Shown here in pieces: positions 1 to 8,551 of a stretch of DNA of 64,000 bases. Under the pieces are notes generated by a model. The model worked only from the letters and a program-made list of their open reading frames with translations. It did not search any database and was not told the DNA's origin. Each line of letters opens with the position of its first letter. Within the stretch, counting starts at the first letter, position 1. Made by a program: the position numbers and the translations under genes. The DNA comes from Mycobacterium paraseoulense (lineage in GTDB: Bacteria; Actinomycetota; Actinomycetes; Mycobacteriales; Mycobacteriaceae), in assembly GCF_010731655.1 (NCBI RefSeq), contig NZ_AP022619.1, positions 4,526,001 to 4,590,000 of the forward strand. The letters are read 5' to 3'.

Positions 1-1
1 C

Positions 2-1051
2 GTCGAGACGACCGACGGCCTGACGGATTGCGACGGCCACGGCACCCTGGTCGCCGGCCTGATCGCGGGCCAGCCCGGAGATGACGGTTTTGCCGGCGTG
101 GCGCCGGCGGCGCGGGTGGTGTCGATCAGGACGACGTCGGCCAAGTTCTCGCCGCGCACGCCCGGCGGCGACCCGCTGATGGCGCGCGCCTCCTCCGACG
201 TCACGACGCTGGGCCGGGCGATCGTGCACGCGGCCGACCTCGGCGCGCGGGTGATCGACATCTCCACGCTCACTTGCCTGCCCGCCGACCGGCCCGTGGA
301 TCAGGCGGCGCTGGGGGCGGCGATCCGCTACGCGGCGGTCGACAAGGACGCGGTGATCGTGGCCGCCGCCGGCAACACCGGACCGACCGGGTCGGTCGCC
401 GGCGGAACGTCCTGCGAGTCCAACCCGCTCACCGACCTGAGCCGCCCGGACGATCCGCGCAACTGGGCCGGCGTCACCTCGATGTCCATCCCGTCGATGT
501 GGCAGCCGTACGTGCTGTCGGTGGCCTCCCTGACACCGGACGGCCAGCCGTCGAAATTCACCATGGCCGGCCCGTGGGTGGGCATCGCCGCGCCCGGCGA
601 ACGCATCGTGTCGATCGGCAACGGCGACGGCGGCGGCCTGGCCAACGGGCTGCCCGACGAACACCAGCAACAGGTTGCGCTCACCGGCACCAGCTACGCG
701 GCCGGCTACGTGGCCGGCGTCGCGGCTCTGGTCCGCAGCAAGTACCCCGACCTCAACGCCGCGCAGGTGGTGCATCGCCTCACCGCGACCGCGCACAACG
801 GCGCGAGGGCGCCGTCCAATGTCGTCGGCGCCGGCAGCGTGGATCCGGTGGCGGCCCTGACCTGGCAGCTGCCCGCGGGCAACCAGCCTGCCGGCGCGCC
901 GGTCAAGCCGGTCGCCGTCCCGCCGGCACCCGCACCCCAGGACACCACCCCGCGGACCGTCGCGCTGGCCGGAACCGCCGCGCTGGCCGTGCTTGTCGCG
1001 GCCGCGGGCGCCGTCGCCGCCACCCGCCGTCGAAAGGACCCCACCCCGTGA
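2..1051 (+). CDS. mycP3: Mycosin-3 subtilisin-like protease MycP3, 5'-truncated by the window edge
   Basis: Membrane-anchored serine protease of the ESX-3 type VII secretion system, needed for secretion and stability of the secretion complex. The reading frame is open from base 2, so the signal peptide and catalytic Asp lie outside the window. The catalytic His is in a GHGT motif (codon at 38-40), the oxyanion Asn in AAGNTG (codon at 374-376) and the nucleophilic Ser in GTSYAAG (codon at 692-694). A proline-rich linker precedes one C-terminal membrane helix and a basic RRRK end, as in all mycosins. The stop overlaps the next start (GTGA), so it is translationally coupled to eccE3. The assignment to ESX-3 rather than another ESX locus rests on the downstream order eccE, Rv0293c-like, tam, sulfatase. 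Confidence 0.93.
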   Translation, partial: VETTDGLTDCDGHGTLVAGLIAGQPGDDGFAGVAPAARVVSIRTTSAKFSPRTPGGDPLMARASSDVTTLGRAIVHAADLGARVIDISTLTCLPADRPVDQAALGAAIRYAAVDKDAVIVAAAGNTGPTGSVAGGTSCESNPLTDLSRPDDPRNWAGVTSMSIPSMWQPYVLSVASLTPDGQPSKFTMAGPWVGIAAPGERIVSIGNGDGGGLANGLPDEHQQQVALTGTSYAAGYVAGVAALVRSKYPDLNAAQVVHRLTATAHNGARAPSNVVGAGSVDPVAALTWQLPAGNQPAGAPVKPVAVPPAPAPQDTTPRTVALAGTAALAVLVAAAGAVAATRRRKDPTP

Positions 1052-2025
1052 GCCTGCTGCGCTGGATACCCACCCCCGGACCCGGCCGGATCACCCTGGC
1101 GCTGCTGGCGATCGTGCCCGCGGTGATGGCCTACCCCTGGCGATCGCCGCGCGACTACTGGCTGCTCGGCATCGCAGCGGCCGTGGTGCTCGTGCTCTTC
1201 GGCTGCTGGCGCGGCTTGTATGTCACCACGCTGCTGCGCCGCCGGCTGGCGATCCTGGGCCGCGGCGAGCGGGCCGCCCCCGAATCCGCCACCGCGACAA
1301 CGGCTCTGCTGCGGGTCGGGGCGCCGGGCGCGGACCCCGGCGTGCTGCCGCTGCTGGCCCGCTACCTGGACCGGTACGGCATCCGCGCGGACAAGATCCG
1401 GATCACCAGCCGCGACAATGCAGCCGATGCGTCCAGGCGCGAGACGTGGATCGGGATCACCATCTCGGCCACCGACAACCTGGCCGCGTTGCGGGCGCGC
1501 TCGGAACGCATCCCGTTGCGCGAGACCGCGCAGGTGGTGGCGCGCCGGCTGGCCGACCACCTGCGCGAGCTCGGCTGGGACGTCACCAGCGTCGCGCCCG
1601 ACGACGTCCCGCGGTTGCTCACCTCCAACGCCCGCGAGCGGTGGTCCGCGGTGCAACGCGGCGCCTCGGATTACCTTGCGGCATACCAGATCCAGGTGGA
1701 CGGTGGGTTGGCGGAGACGCTCGAGGCGATTCGCGCGCATCCGGCGCGCGAGACGTGCGCGGCGCTGGAGATCGCCGGCGACGGGACCCGCCTCACCGTC
1801 GCCGCCGCGTGCGCCTTCTTGACCGACACGCCGCCGGAACGGACCGCGCCGCCCGCCGGCCTGACCGCGCAGCGCGGCAACCAGCGGCCGGCGCTTCAGG
1901 CGCTGGACCTGCTGTCCACCCGGCGGCTCGACGGGCACGTCGACGCCCCGGCTGGCTTGCTGGCGGAGCTGGACTGGACGGCCGTGGTGGGCGCGGCCCC
2001 GGTGCCCGAGACCGCTAGAACATGA
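1048..2025 (+). CDS. eccE3: ESX-3 secretion component EccE3
   Basis: Membrane-associated component of the ESX-3 core complex (EccB-EccC-EccD-EccE), which supports siderophore-dependent iron and zinc acquisition. It starts at a GTG inside the mycP3 stop (GTGA overlap) and encodes 325 residues, close to the remembered length of Rv0292 (331). Two N-terminal membrane helices (about residues 10-27 and 33-58) are followed by a soluble domain ending near the C-terminus. It is the last gene of the ESX-3 cluster. The next gene is convergent and the 3' ends overlap by about 11 bases, so no room is left for a separate terminator. Confidence 0.92.
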   Translation: MSLLRWIPTPGPGRITLALLAIVPAVMAYPWRSPRDYWLLGIAAAVVLVLFGCWRGLYVTTLLRRRLAILGRGERAAPESATATTALLRVGAPGADPGVLPLLARYLDRYGIRADKIRITSRDNAADASRRETWIGITISATDNLAALRARSERIPLRETAQVVARRLADHLRELGWDVTSVAPDDVPRLLTSNARERWSAVQRGASDYLAAYQIQVDGGLAETLEAIRAHPARETCAALEIAGDGTRLTVAAACAFLTDTPPERTAPPAGLTAQRGNQRPALQALDLLSTRRLDGHVDAPAGLLAELDWTAVVGAAPVPETART

Positions 2026-3223
2026 CGTTCTGCAGGAACGCGGTCATCCGCCGCAGATAGTCCAGCTGGCTCACGTGCAGCACGTGGCTGCCCGGAAACC
2101 AGTGCAGCGCACAACGATCCCAGTGCTCCCAGAGTTTGACGGCGTGCTCCGGCGGTGCCATCCGGTCGCCGAGCCCGGTGATGATCATCCGCCGCCGGTG
2201 TTCCAGCAGCGGCCGATAGCTCAGCGGGCAATGGTAGGACAACCCGTCCGATAACTCGGCACGGCTGATCTGGGCCAGGCGCAACCCCAACCGCACGAGT
2301 CTGTTGGCCGGGAACCATTCGTCGAACAACGTCGCCGGGGTGACGACGGGACAGTTCGGGATGACGGCCGCGAGCCGGTCGTCGACCGAGGCCACCAGCG
2401 CGGAGGTGTAGCCGCCCAGCGAAATGCCGGTCAGCGCGATACGGTCGACCCCGGTTCCGCGCAGATAGTCGATGATCGACCGGAAGTCGTGCACCGCCTG
2501 CGCCATCGCCTCGGCGAAACCGCTCAGGCCGCCGGCGAAATAGCCGAAACCGCTGAAGGGTGAGAACCTTTCGGCGCGCTTGCCGTGAAACGGCAAGGTG
2601 TACATCAAGACGTCGTAGCCGGACCGGTAGTACCACGGCAGCGCGAAGAATCGCCCGTTGGCCAGGTACGACGACCCCATGAAGCCGTGGATGACGCACA
2701 GCGTGGGGCGGGGCCCGTCATCGTGGCGCCAGTGCTGCGCGCGTACGACGTTGTTCGACCGCCACGCGCTCCACCGTTCGCGCAGCGCGGGGTTGACGGC
2801 GGTGAAGCTGCTTTCGAACGCGATGTTGTGCACCGTGCCGCCCGCGACCCACTCGGTCAGCGGGCTCGCGGGCCGCGACGACACCCGCGGCGGTCCGGTC
2901 GGCGCGGGAAACGACTTCACCGGGTCGCCCTGCGCCCCCAGCCCGGCGTAGAACTCCAGGTTGGCGCGCTCGGCGCGGGCATCGGCGTGCCGCAGGGAGG
3001 CGGCGAGCACGGCCGGCGCCACGGTCGCGGTGAGCAGTGACGACACCCAGGTGCGCAGGGCGAGGTCGCCGATGGCCGAACCCTCGACTACCATCCGCTG
3101 GCGGGGGGACAACGCGGAATTCGGGGGCAATCCGTCCACGTCGATTCCGACGTCCGCACCTTGCAGGGCATCGGGAATGTCCGGAACGGGGATGGGCGGA
3201 TCAATCGAACTGTCGGGCGCCAC
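2015..3223 (-). CDS. Alpha/beta-hydrolase family protein, Rv0293c-like
   Basis: Predicted serine hydrolase of unknown substrate. The second half has an HGFMG oxyanion segment, a GISLGG nucleophile elbow (Ser about residue 268), a late Asp in GLGDRMAP and a GSHVLH histidine; the N-terminal 150 residues are helical and unassigned. Two longer starts exist (GTG at 3349 and ATG at 3286). I prefer the GTG at 3223 because a -10 hexamer TAGCAT lies 8 bases upstream and the resulting 402 residues match the remembered length of Rv0293c (400). The 3349 start would overlap the tam start codon. The gene is convergent with eccE3 and divergent from tam. The start is uncertain, the family is clear. Confidence 0.8.
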   Translation of the reverse strand: MAPDSSIDPPIPVPDIPDALQGADVGIDVDGLPPNSALSPRQRMVVEGSAIGDLALRTWVSSLLTATVAPAVLAASLRHADARAERANLEFYAGLGAQGDPVKSFPAPTGPPRVSSRPASPLTEWVAGGTVHNIAFESSFTAVNPALRERWSAWRSNNVVRAQHWRHDDGPRPTLCVIHGFMGSSYLANGRFFALPWYYRSGYDVLMYTLPFHGKRAERFSPFSGFGYFAGGLSGFAEAMAQAVHDFRSIIDYLRGTGVDRIALTGISLGGYTSALVASVDDRLAAVIPNCPVVTPATLFDEWFPANRLVRLGLRLAQISRAELSDGLSYHCPLSYRPLLEHRRRMIITGLGDRMAPPEHAVKLWEHWDRCALHWFPGSHVLHVSQLDYLRRMTAFLQNVMF

Positions 3224-3231
3224 GAACGCCG

Positions 3232-3237
3232 ATGCTA
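3232..3237 (-). promoter_or_regulatory. Candidate -10 element for the Rv0293c-like gene
   Basis: TAGCAT on the minus strand, 8 bases before the GTG at 3223; fits a leaderless mRNA. Confidence 0.4.
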
Positions 3238-3347
3238 ACCGGCCGGCGCGGTTCCCGGGGCCACTTGGGCGGCGCGGGGGCGGCATGCGGTAATACGGTT
3301 GGTCTGTTCCGCCGACCGCCGACGGCGCATCGATCAGGAGGACCGAC

Positions 3348-4133
3348 ATGTGGGATCCCGATGTCTACCTGGCCTTTGCGGATCATCGCAACCGGCCCTT
3401 CTACGATCTGCTGTCCCGGGTGGGTGCCGAGCGGGCCCGGCGGGTCGTCGATCTCGGTTGCGGGCCCGGCCACCTGACCAAGTACCTGTCCCGGCGCTGG
3501 CCGGACGCGGTGATCGAGGCCGTGGACACCTCGCCGGAGATGGTCGCCGCCGCCAAGGAACGCGGCATCGACGCCGTCATCGGCGACTTGCGGGACTGGA
3601 AGCCCAAGCCCGACACCGACGTCGTGGTCAGCAACGCCGCCCTGCACTGGGTGCCCGAGCACGCCGAGCTGCTCGTCCGCTGGGCGGATGAACTGCAAGC
3701 CGGATCGTGGATCGCCGTCCAGATCCCGGGCAATTTCGAGACGCCGTCACACGCCACGGTGCGCACGCTGGCCCGGCGGGAGCCCTACGCAAAAGTGATG
3801 CGCGACATACCGTTTCGCGTCGGTGCGGTGGTGCAGCCGCCGATCCACTACGCCAACCTGTTGCTGGACGCCGGGTGCAGGGTCGACGTCTGGGAGACCA
3901 CCTACCTGCACCAGCTGACCGGTGACAACCCGGTGCTGGAGTGGATCACCGGGACGGCCCTGGTTCCGGTGCGCGAGCGGCTGAGCGCCGAAGACTGGGA
4001 GCGGTTCCGGGCGGAACTCATCCCGCTGCTGGACGACGCCTACCCGCCCCGGGCCGACGGCACCACGATCTTCCCGTTCCGCCGGGTGTTCATCGTCGCC
4101 GAGGTGGGCGGCTCGCGGCGCTCGACGGGCTAA
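3348..4133 (+). CDS. tam: Trans-aconitate 2-methyltransferase
   Basis: S-adenosylmethionine-dependent methyltransferase that esterifies trans-aconitate, a by-product that inhibits aconitase. The class I SAM-binding motif [11 protein letters not shown] sits at about residues 31-41, the acidic residue of the second strand in VDTSPEM, and the NAALHW motif typical of Tam near residue 97. It is 261 residues long, as remembered for Rv0294. A good ribosome-binding site AGGAGG (3336-3341) lies 6 bases before the ATG. The TAA stop overlaps the convergent sulfatase stop. In M. tuberculosis a sulfotransferase gene (Rv0295c) separates tam from the sulfatase; here it is absent. Confidence 0.93.
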   Translation: MWDPDVYLAFADHRNRPFYDLLSRVGAERARRVVDLGCGPGHLTKYLSRRWPDAVIEAVDTSPEMVAAAKERGIDAVIGDLRDWKPKPDTDVVVSNAALHWVPEHAELLVRWADELQAGSWIAVQIPGNFETPSHATVRTLARREPYAKVMRDIPFRVGAVVQPPIHYANLLLDAGCRVDVWETTYLHQLTGDNPVLEWITGTALVPVRERLSAEDWERFRAELIPLLDDAYPPRADGTTIFPFRRVFIVAEVGGSRRSTG

Positions 4134-5533
4134 CCGCTCGCCTGTCCCTCGACGCCCCGGTCGGCCGCGATCGCCGACCGGGCGCTCGGGTTCGACCGGT
4201 GAATGTGCAGGTACGTCTCGGTGTAACGCGCCGCGATGCGGGTGCCGGCGAACTCCGACGGGATGACGTCGCCCGTGCGCCGCCGCCAATCATGAAGCCG
4301 CACAGCCAAATCGGCGGCGACCTCGTCGGCGTGCGCGTCGACACCGGCCAGCAGGTTGGTGGTCTCGGTCGGGTCGGCGCGCAGGTCGTAGAGCTCGCGT
4401 CTCGGGCGCGGGCCGGTGATGAACGGCGCCACGGCGTGCCCGGACGGGCTTTCCTCGATATCCAACGGCAGGTCGAGCAGGGCCCGGGCCGCGTAGTTCT
4501 CGATGTAGCTGTAGTCCTTGGTGCGGATCGCGCGGATGGGATCGAACGAGTCGTGATAGGTCTTCGTCGCGTAGACGTGGTCCCGCACCGGCGCCGCGTC
4601 CGGGTCGGGCTCCAGGAGGGCGCTCGCGTGCGAGACCCCGTCCACGTCCGGGGGAACCTCGAGACCCAGCAGGCCCAGCAGCGTCGGAAGCAGGTCCACA
4701 CCGCTGAACAGTTCGTCGTAGACCCGCGGGGTCACGGCCCGGCCGCCGGGGGGCCGGATGATCATGCCGATGCCGGTTCCCGCGTCGTAGAGCGTGGATT
4801 TGGCCCGGGGGAACGCCGGGCCGTGATCGGTGAAGAACACCACCCAGGTGGTGGCGTCCAATCCGGTTTCGGCCAGCGTGTCCAGCAACCGGCCCACGGC
4901 GGCATCGGCCGTCGCGATCGACCCGTAGAAGCTGGCGAGGTCGTCGCGCACCTCGGGGGTGTCGGGCAGGTAATCGGGGGGGTCGACCCGCGCGCCGTCC
5001 GCCGGCTGGTAGCGGTCCCTCGGGTAGGGCCGGTGCGTCTCGAAGAACCCGGCGGTCAGCAGGAACGGCTGGCCCGCGAGGTTCTCGGTGCTGCCGCGCA
5101 GCCAGTCGGAGGCCCGCTCCACCACGTACTCGCAGTACGAGTTCGACACGTCGAACTCGTCGAAGCCCAGCCGCTGCGGATGGGACGTCTCGTGCTGCAT
5201 CCCGAAAAGCGCCGAATACCAACCCGCGTCGGTCAGTATCTCGGGGAGGGTGCGCACGCCACTGCGGTATTCCCAGCCGTGGTGCGCAAGCCCGATCAGG
5301 CCGTTGCTCTGCGGGTAACGCCCGGTGAACAGCGATCCGCGCGAGGGCGAGCACAGCGGCGCCGTGGCGTGCGCCCGGGTGAACAGGATGCCCTCGGCGG
5401 CAAGGCGGTCCAGCCGGGGGCTGCTGACGTCGGGGCGGCCGTAGACGCCGAGATAACGCCCCAGGTCGTGCCAGTGCACGATCAGCACGTTGTTTTTGCG
5501 GCCCGCTGCTTCGCCCGGCGCCAATTCCGTCAC
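4130..5533 (-). CDS. Type I sulfatase (formylglycine class), Rv0296c-like
   Basis: Sulfate ester hydrolase of the alkaline-phosphatase superfamily; the substrate is unknown. The C-S-P-S-R motif at residues 61-65 marks the cysteine converted to formylglycine and is followed by GSLFTGR. A metal-site TDHG motif is present in the middle. The usual N-terminal metal-binding DD pair appears as HD (VHWHD), a divergence seen in some members. The length is 467 residues. No signal peptide is visible, so it is probably cytosolic. The start is a GTG with a GGGAGG tract very close upstream. No formylglycine-generating enzyme is encoded in the window. Confidence 0.88.
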   Translation of the reverse strand: MTELAPGEAAGRKNNVLIVHWHDLGRYLGVYGRPDVSSPRLDRLAAEGILFTRAHATAPLCSPSRGSLFTGRYPQSNGLIGLAHHGWEYRSGVRTLPEILTDAGWYSALFGMQHETSHPQRLGFDEFDVSNSYCEYVVERASDWLRGSTENLAGQPFLLTAGFFETHRPYPRDRYQPADGARVDPPDYLPDTPEVRDDLASFYGSIATADAAVGRLLDTLAETGLDATTWVVFFTDHGPAFPRAKSTLYDAGTGIGMIIRPPGGRAVTPRVYDELFSGVDLLPTLLGLLGLEVPPDVDGVSHASALLEPDPDAAPVRDHVYATKTYHDSFDPIRAIRTKDYSYIENYAARALLDLPLDIEESPSGHAVAPFITGPRPRRELYDLRADPTETTNLLAGVDAHADEVAADLAVRLHDWRRRTGDVIPSEFAGTRIAARYTETYLHIHRSNPSARSAIAADRGVEGQASG

Positions 5534-5569
5534 CTCCCACTTGCCCCGCGACGGGCGACGATACCGCAG

Positions 5570-6238
5570 CTAGCTGTCGGCAGTCCGGGTGTGCTGAGTC
5601 CAGCGGTTCTCGCAGACGAACTCCGACAGCGGGCGGGCGACGGCCCAACCGTCCAGCTCCAGCGCCGGGCGATCGGGGAATTCGGGCACCGGACCCAGGC
5701 ACAGGATGGCCACCGGCTCCGCCCCGGCGGGCATCTCGAGCAGCGCCGCCAACCGGTGCGGATCGAACAGCGAAACCCAGCCCATGCCAAGGCCTTCCGA
5801 GCGGGCCGCCAGCCACAGATTCTGAATCGCGCACGACACCGACGCGAGATCCATCTGCGGTAGCGTCCGCCGGCCGAATACATGCTTCTCGCGATCGTCG
5901 CCCAGCGCCACCACCAGCAGTTCGGCGCACTCGAGGATGCCTTCGACTTTCAGGGCAAGAAACTCCTCGCCCCGCGCGCCGAGCGCCGCGGCGGTGCGGG
6001 GTCGCTCTTCGTCGACGAGCGCATGGATGCGCCGCCGCAGTGAGTCATCGGTGATCCGGATGAACCGCCACGGCTGCATCAGGCCGACGCTGGGCGCCGC
6101 ATGGGCGGCCTGCAGCAGGCGTGCCAGCACGTCCTCGCCCACCACGCCGCCGGGGACGAAGCGGCGCATGTCCCGCCGCTCCGAGATCACCCGATAGACG
6201 GCCCGCCGTTCCTGCGGGCTGAAGGCCTCGTCGCTCAC
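5570..6238 (-). CDS. bluB: 5,6-dimethylbenzimidazole synthase BluB (nitroreductase fold)
   Basis: Flavoenzyme that cleaves FMNH2 with oxygen to make 5,6-dimethylbenzimidazole, the lower ligand of vitamin B12. Family signs are the RRDMRRF start of the FMN-binding region, the SVGLMQPWRF segment typical of BluB, and the QNLWLAARSEGLGMGWVS stretch. It corresponds to Rv0306. An ATG at 6247 gives 225 residues. I place the start at the in-frame GTG at 6238 because TACGAT lies exactly 7 bases upstream, a leaderless arrangement, and the -10 would otherwise overlap the ATG. It stands alone between the sulfatase and a divergent small gene, with no other cobalamin gene in the window. Confidence 0.88.
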   Translation of the reverse strand: MSDEAFSPQERRAVYRVISERRDMRRFVPGGVVGEDVLARLLQAAHAAPSVGLMQPWRFIRITDDSLRRRIHALVDEERPRTAAALGARGEEFLALKVEGILECAELLVVALGDDREKHVFGRRTLPQMDLASVSCAIQNLWLAARSEGLGMGWVSLFDPHRLAALLEMPAGAEPVAILCLGPVPEFPDRPALELDGWAVARPLSEFVCENRWTQHTRTADS

Positions 6239-6245
6239 GGGAGTC

Positions 6246-6251
6246 ATCGTA
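6246..6251 (-). promoter_or_regulatory. Candidate -10 element for bluB
   Basis: TACGAT on the minus strand, 7 bases before the GTG at 6238, which decides that start. Confidence 0.4.
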
Positions 6252-6320
6252 GGAAATCCGCGTTAGCGTGAACCGTGTCCGCGACGCGGACCGGCCGAAC
6301 ACCCGAGAAAGGAGTGTTCC

Positions 6321-6605
6321 GTGAAGCGTTTCGACCTTCTCGACCAGCTGCCCACCGACCCCGCCGCCGGCCGGGTCTATGGCGAGCCCTATCAGACACC
6401 GGACGGCACCACCGTGATCCCCGTCGTCAAACCGCTCGGCGTCTTCGTCATCCGCAACGGCGAGGCGTCCTGGGAGGCTGCGATCGACGCGAATCGGATC
6501 GCGCTGATCGGGGTGATCACCGGCCTGCTGGCGGCGGTGATCGGCAGCCTCGCGGTGCTGCGGCAGCCGCCCTGGCCGCGGATGACGATCACGGGCTATA
6601 GGTGA
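6321..6605 (+). CDS. Small membrane protein with a GerW/YtfJ-like segment
   Basis: 94-residue protein of unknown function. The first 55 residues contain VYGEPYQTPDGTTVIPV, resembling the core strand pair of the sporulation-associated GerW (YtfJ) family. Residues about 62-82 form one membrane helix, and a short basic tail follows. The GTG start has a clear AAAGGAG site (6308-6314) 6 bases upstream. It is divergent from bluB and its 3' end overlaps the convergent Rv0307c-like gene by 17 bases. I do not recall a counterpart at this place in M. tuberculosis. The similarity to GerW is by eye only. Confidence 0.72.
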   Translation: MKRFDLLDQLPTDPAAGRVYGEPYQTPDGTTVIPVVKPLGVFVIRNGEASWEAAIDANRIALIGVITGLLAAVIGSLAVLRQPPWPRMTITGYR

Positions 6606-7071
6606 CGCCGACCGCGCGGAAGACGTACTCCGCCGGCATGTCGAACGCCAACGAGTGCCGCGGCAGGCGGCCGAGCACGTCGGCCGGAATGGCGACCTTG
6701 TAGTGCAGCGTCAGTTCGCCGCTGAACTTCGGGTCCACCCGTGCCACGTCGAGGTCGACCCGCAAACCGGTCGACGAAATCTCGACCCGCGCCGCGCCGG
6801 TCCCCGGCGCATCCCAGCGGACGTCGACGGTCGGGCCGGCCAGCCTGGGCAACATCGACAGCGTGGCCAGCACCCGCTCCTCGGTGAACACCAGCGAACC
6901 CGTGTAGCTGGCGACGCTGTGCGGCAATCGCACGCCGGGGATGGCGCCGCGGAATCGCCGCAGCACCGCGACGAAGTCGGCGTGGTAGATCAGGCCTTCC
7001 GCCTGGACCTGCGCGTACACGTCGTCGGGCAGCTTGCCGATGCCGAACAACCTACGGACGAATACGGCCAT
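6589..7071 (-). CDS. Conserved hypothetical protein, Rv0307c-like
   Basis: 160-residue protein of unknown function, the same length as remembered for Rv0307c. It begins MAVFVRRLFG and is mostly beta-strand in character, with alternating hydrophobic residues between 75 and 150. There is no signal peptide and no recognisable catalytic motif. The frame is open upstream to 7188, but that part would overlap the start region of the divergent phosphatase and has no family support. A CATACT hexamer 6 bases before the ATG could serve a leaderless transcript. Neighbours are convergent (small membrane protein) and divergent (PAP2 phosphatase). Confidence 0.8.
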   Translation of the reverse strand: MAVFVRRLFGIGKLPDDVYAQVQAEGLIYHADFVAVLRRFRGAIPGVRLPHSVASYTGSLVFTEERVLATLSMLPRLAGPTVDVRWDAPGTGAARVEISSTGLRVDLDVARVDPKFSGELTLHYKVAIPADVLGRLPRHSLAFDMPAEYVFRAVGVTYSP

Positions 7072-7153
7072 GACGCCAGTATGGACCGGGCCCGGTGACC
7101 GCCTGGTCAGGCCGCCCGATCCTGGCCGGTGCGGGGCTGGTATCGGTGGGGTC

Positions 7154-7831
7154 ATGACCCGACCCCGGACCCGTCCGGCCGTGTGCATCGCCCTGGCCGC
7201 GGCGCTGGTCTACGCGCTGATGTGGGTGGGATATGCCCAGGACTGGCACTGGCAGCAGCGCATGGATTGGTCGCTGCTGGACGGCGCGCGGGACGCCGCG
7301 GTCAACCACCCGTTCTGGGTGCGTTTCTGGGCTGACGTCTCCTTCGCGCTGGGCCCGGTCCCGTTGCGGGTGCTGGGCGCGGTGGCGGCACTGGCCGCCC
7401 TGGTCATGCGCCGGGTGCGGGCGGCGCTGCTGCTGTTGGCCTGCGCGCCGCTGAGCGGACTGGTGACCGTTGCGGCCAAGGCGCTGGCGGACCGGCCGCG
7501 GCCGTCGACCATGCTGGTGGCCGCCGCCGAGACCTCCTTTCCGTCCGGGCATGCGCTGGAAGTGACGGCCGCGCTGTGCGCGGGGTTGTCGCTGGCGTTG
7601 CCGGCGATGAGCCGGCTGCCGCGCCGCGTCGCGGTGTCGGCGGTGGCGCTGAGCGTGCTGGCGGCCGGGGCCTCCCGGGTGGCGCTGAACGTGCACTACC
7701 CGTCCGACGTGTTGGCCGGATGGTCGCTGGGCTACCTGTATTTCCTGTTGTGCGTCATGGTCATTCGCCCCGCCGGCGCGGAGCGCTCCCGAAATCGGTG
7801 GGACGCGGACGATTTGGTCACGGCGCGGTGA
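7154..7831 (+). CDS. PAP2-superfamily membrane phosphatase, Rv0308-like
   Basis: Integral membrane lipid phosphatase of the phosphatidic-acid-phosphatase/undecaprenyl-pyrophosphate-phosphatase type. The three PAP2 signature blocks are present: K-x6-RP (KALADRPRP, about residue 116), PSGH (about 130) and SR-x5-H-x3-D (SRVALNVHYPSD, about 175). Hydrophobic segments suggest five or six helices. I use the ATG at 7154; an open extension to 7034 runs across the start of the divergent gene. The likely substrate is a prenyl or lipid phosphate in the envelope, which cannot be fixed from sequence. A second PAP2 domain occurs in the fusion protein at 22206. Confidence 0.86.
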   Translation: MTRPRTRPAVCIALAAALVYALMWVGYAQDWHWQQRMDWSLLDGARDAAVNHPFWVRFWADVSFALGPVPLRVLGAVAALAALVMRRVRAALLLLACAPLSGLVTVAAKALADRPRPSTMLVAAAETSFPSGHALEVTAALCAGLSLALPAMSRLPRRVAVSAVALSVLAAGASRVALNVHYPSDVLAGWSLGYLYFLLCVMVIRPAGAERSRNRWDADDLVTAR

Positions 7832-7854
7832 CCTAACCGGGTCTAAAGCTTTAC

Positions 7855-7883
7855 TTGACCTTGGGCTGTGCGGGTTTGACGAT
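7855..7883 (+). promoter_or_regulatory. Candidate promoter of the Rv0309-like gene
   Basis: TTGACC (7855-7860), a 17-base spacer and GACGAT (7878-7883), which lies 7 bases before the ATG at 7891. Fits a sigma-A-type leaderless promoter. Confidence 0.5.
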
Positions 7884-7890
7884 TGAGGTC

Positions 7891-8547
7891 ATGCGCCGAC
7901 TGCTCGCTTTGCTGTCCGCTTCGGCGTGCGCGTTTTTCGCGTCCCTGGCGTTCGCGCCGATGAGTGCCGCCGCGGGCGCCCCCTGGTTCGCCAACGCCGT
8001 CGGCAATGCCACGCAGGTGGTTTCGGTGATGAGCACCGGCGGGTCGAACGCAACGATGGACATCTATCAGCGCTCGGCCGCCGGCTGGCAGGCGCTGCGG
8101 ACCGGCATTCCCACGCACGTCGGCTCGGCGGGCATGGCGCCGCAGGCCAAGAGCGGGGTGCCGGCCACCCCGATGGGTGTCTACACCCTGGACTCCGCGT
8201 TCGGCACCGCTCCGAATCCCGGTACGGGACTGCCGTATACGCAGGTGGGGCCCAACCACTGGTGGAGCGGCGACGACCACAGCCCCACCTTCAACTCCAT
8301 GCAGGTGTGTCAGAAGGCGCAGTGCCCGTTCAACACCGCCGAAAGCGAGAATCTGCAGATCCCGCAGTACAAGCACGCGGTCGTGATGGGCGTCAACAAG
8401 AACAAGACCCCCGGCGGGGGTGCGGCGTTCTTCTTCCACACCACCGACGGCAAGCCCACCGAGGGGTGTGTCGCGGTCGACGACGCTCAGCTGGTGTCGA
8501 TCATGAAATGGCTGCGGCCCGGCGCCGTGATCGCCATCACCCAGTAA
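7891..8547 (+). CDS. Exported L,D-transpeptidase-like (YkuD/ErfK) protein, Rv0309-like
   Basis: Secreted 218-residue protein, the same length as remembered for Rv0309. Residues 1-28 are a typical signal peptide ending in an A-x-A type site. The C-terminal part has the YkuD-family signature: an early GMAPQAKSG substrate-loop region, a histidine in FFFHTTDG, and the catalytic-type cysteine in TEGCVAVD (about residue 195). YkuD proteins make 3-3 cross-links in peptidoglycan; whether this divergent member does so is not shown by sequence. The start follows the leaderless promoter; a TTG at 7855 would lie inside the -35. An unrelated, more classical L,D-transpeptidase is at 27124. Confidence 0.85.
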   Translation: MRRLLALLSASACAFFASLAFAPMSAAAGAPWFANAVGNATQVVSVMSTGGSNATMDIYQRSAAGWQALRTGIPTHVGSAGMAPQAKSGVPATPMGVYTLDSAFGTAPNPGTGLPYTQVGPNHWWSGDDHSPTFNSMQVCQKAQCPFNTAESENLQIPQYKHAVVMGVNKNKTPGGGAAFFFHTTDGKPTEGCVAVDDAQLVSIMKWLRPGAVIAITQ

Positions 8548-8551
8548 CGCG

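Noticed and set aside
274..1047. Upstream extension of the eccE3 frame across mycP3
   Set aside because: The translation is Arg-rich nonsense; mycP3 catalytic motifs occupy this DNA and the GTG at 1048 fits the family start.
3941..5863. 640-codon plus-strand frame opposite the sulfatase
   Set aside because: Arg/Gly/Val-rich translation with no family features; the sulfatase and bluB on the other strand are certain.
5570..6247. A functional link between bluB and iniBAC, since iniBAC induction is reported to depend on vitamin B12 in M. marinum
   Set aside because: The genes are about 30 kb apart with no shared promoter element, and bluB sits at the same place in M. tuberculosis as remembered.
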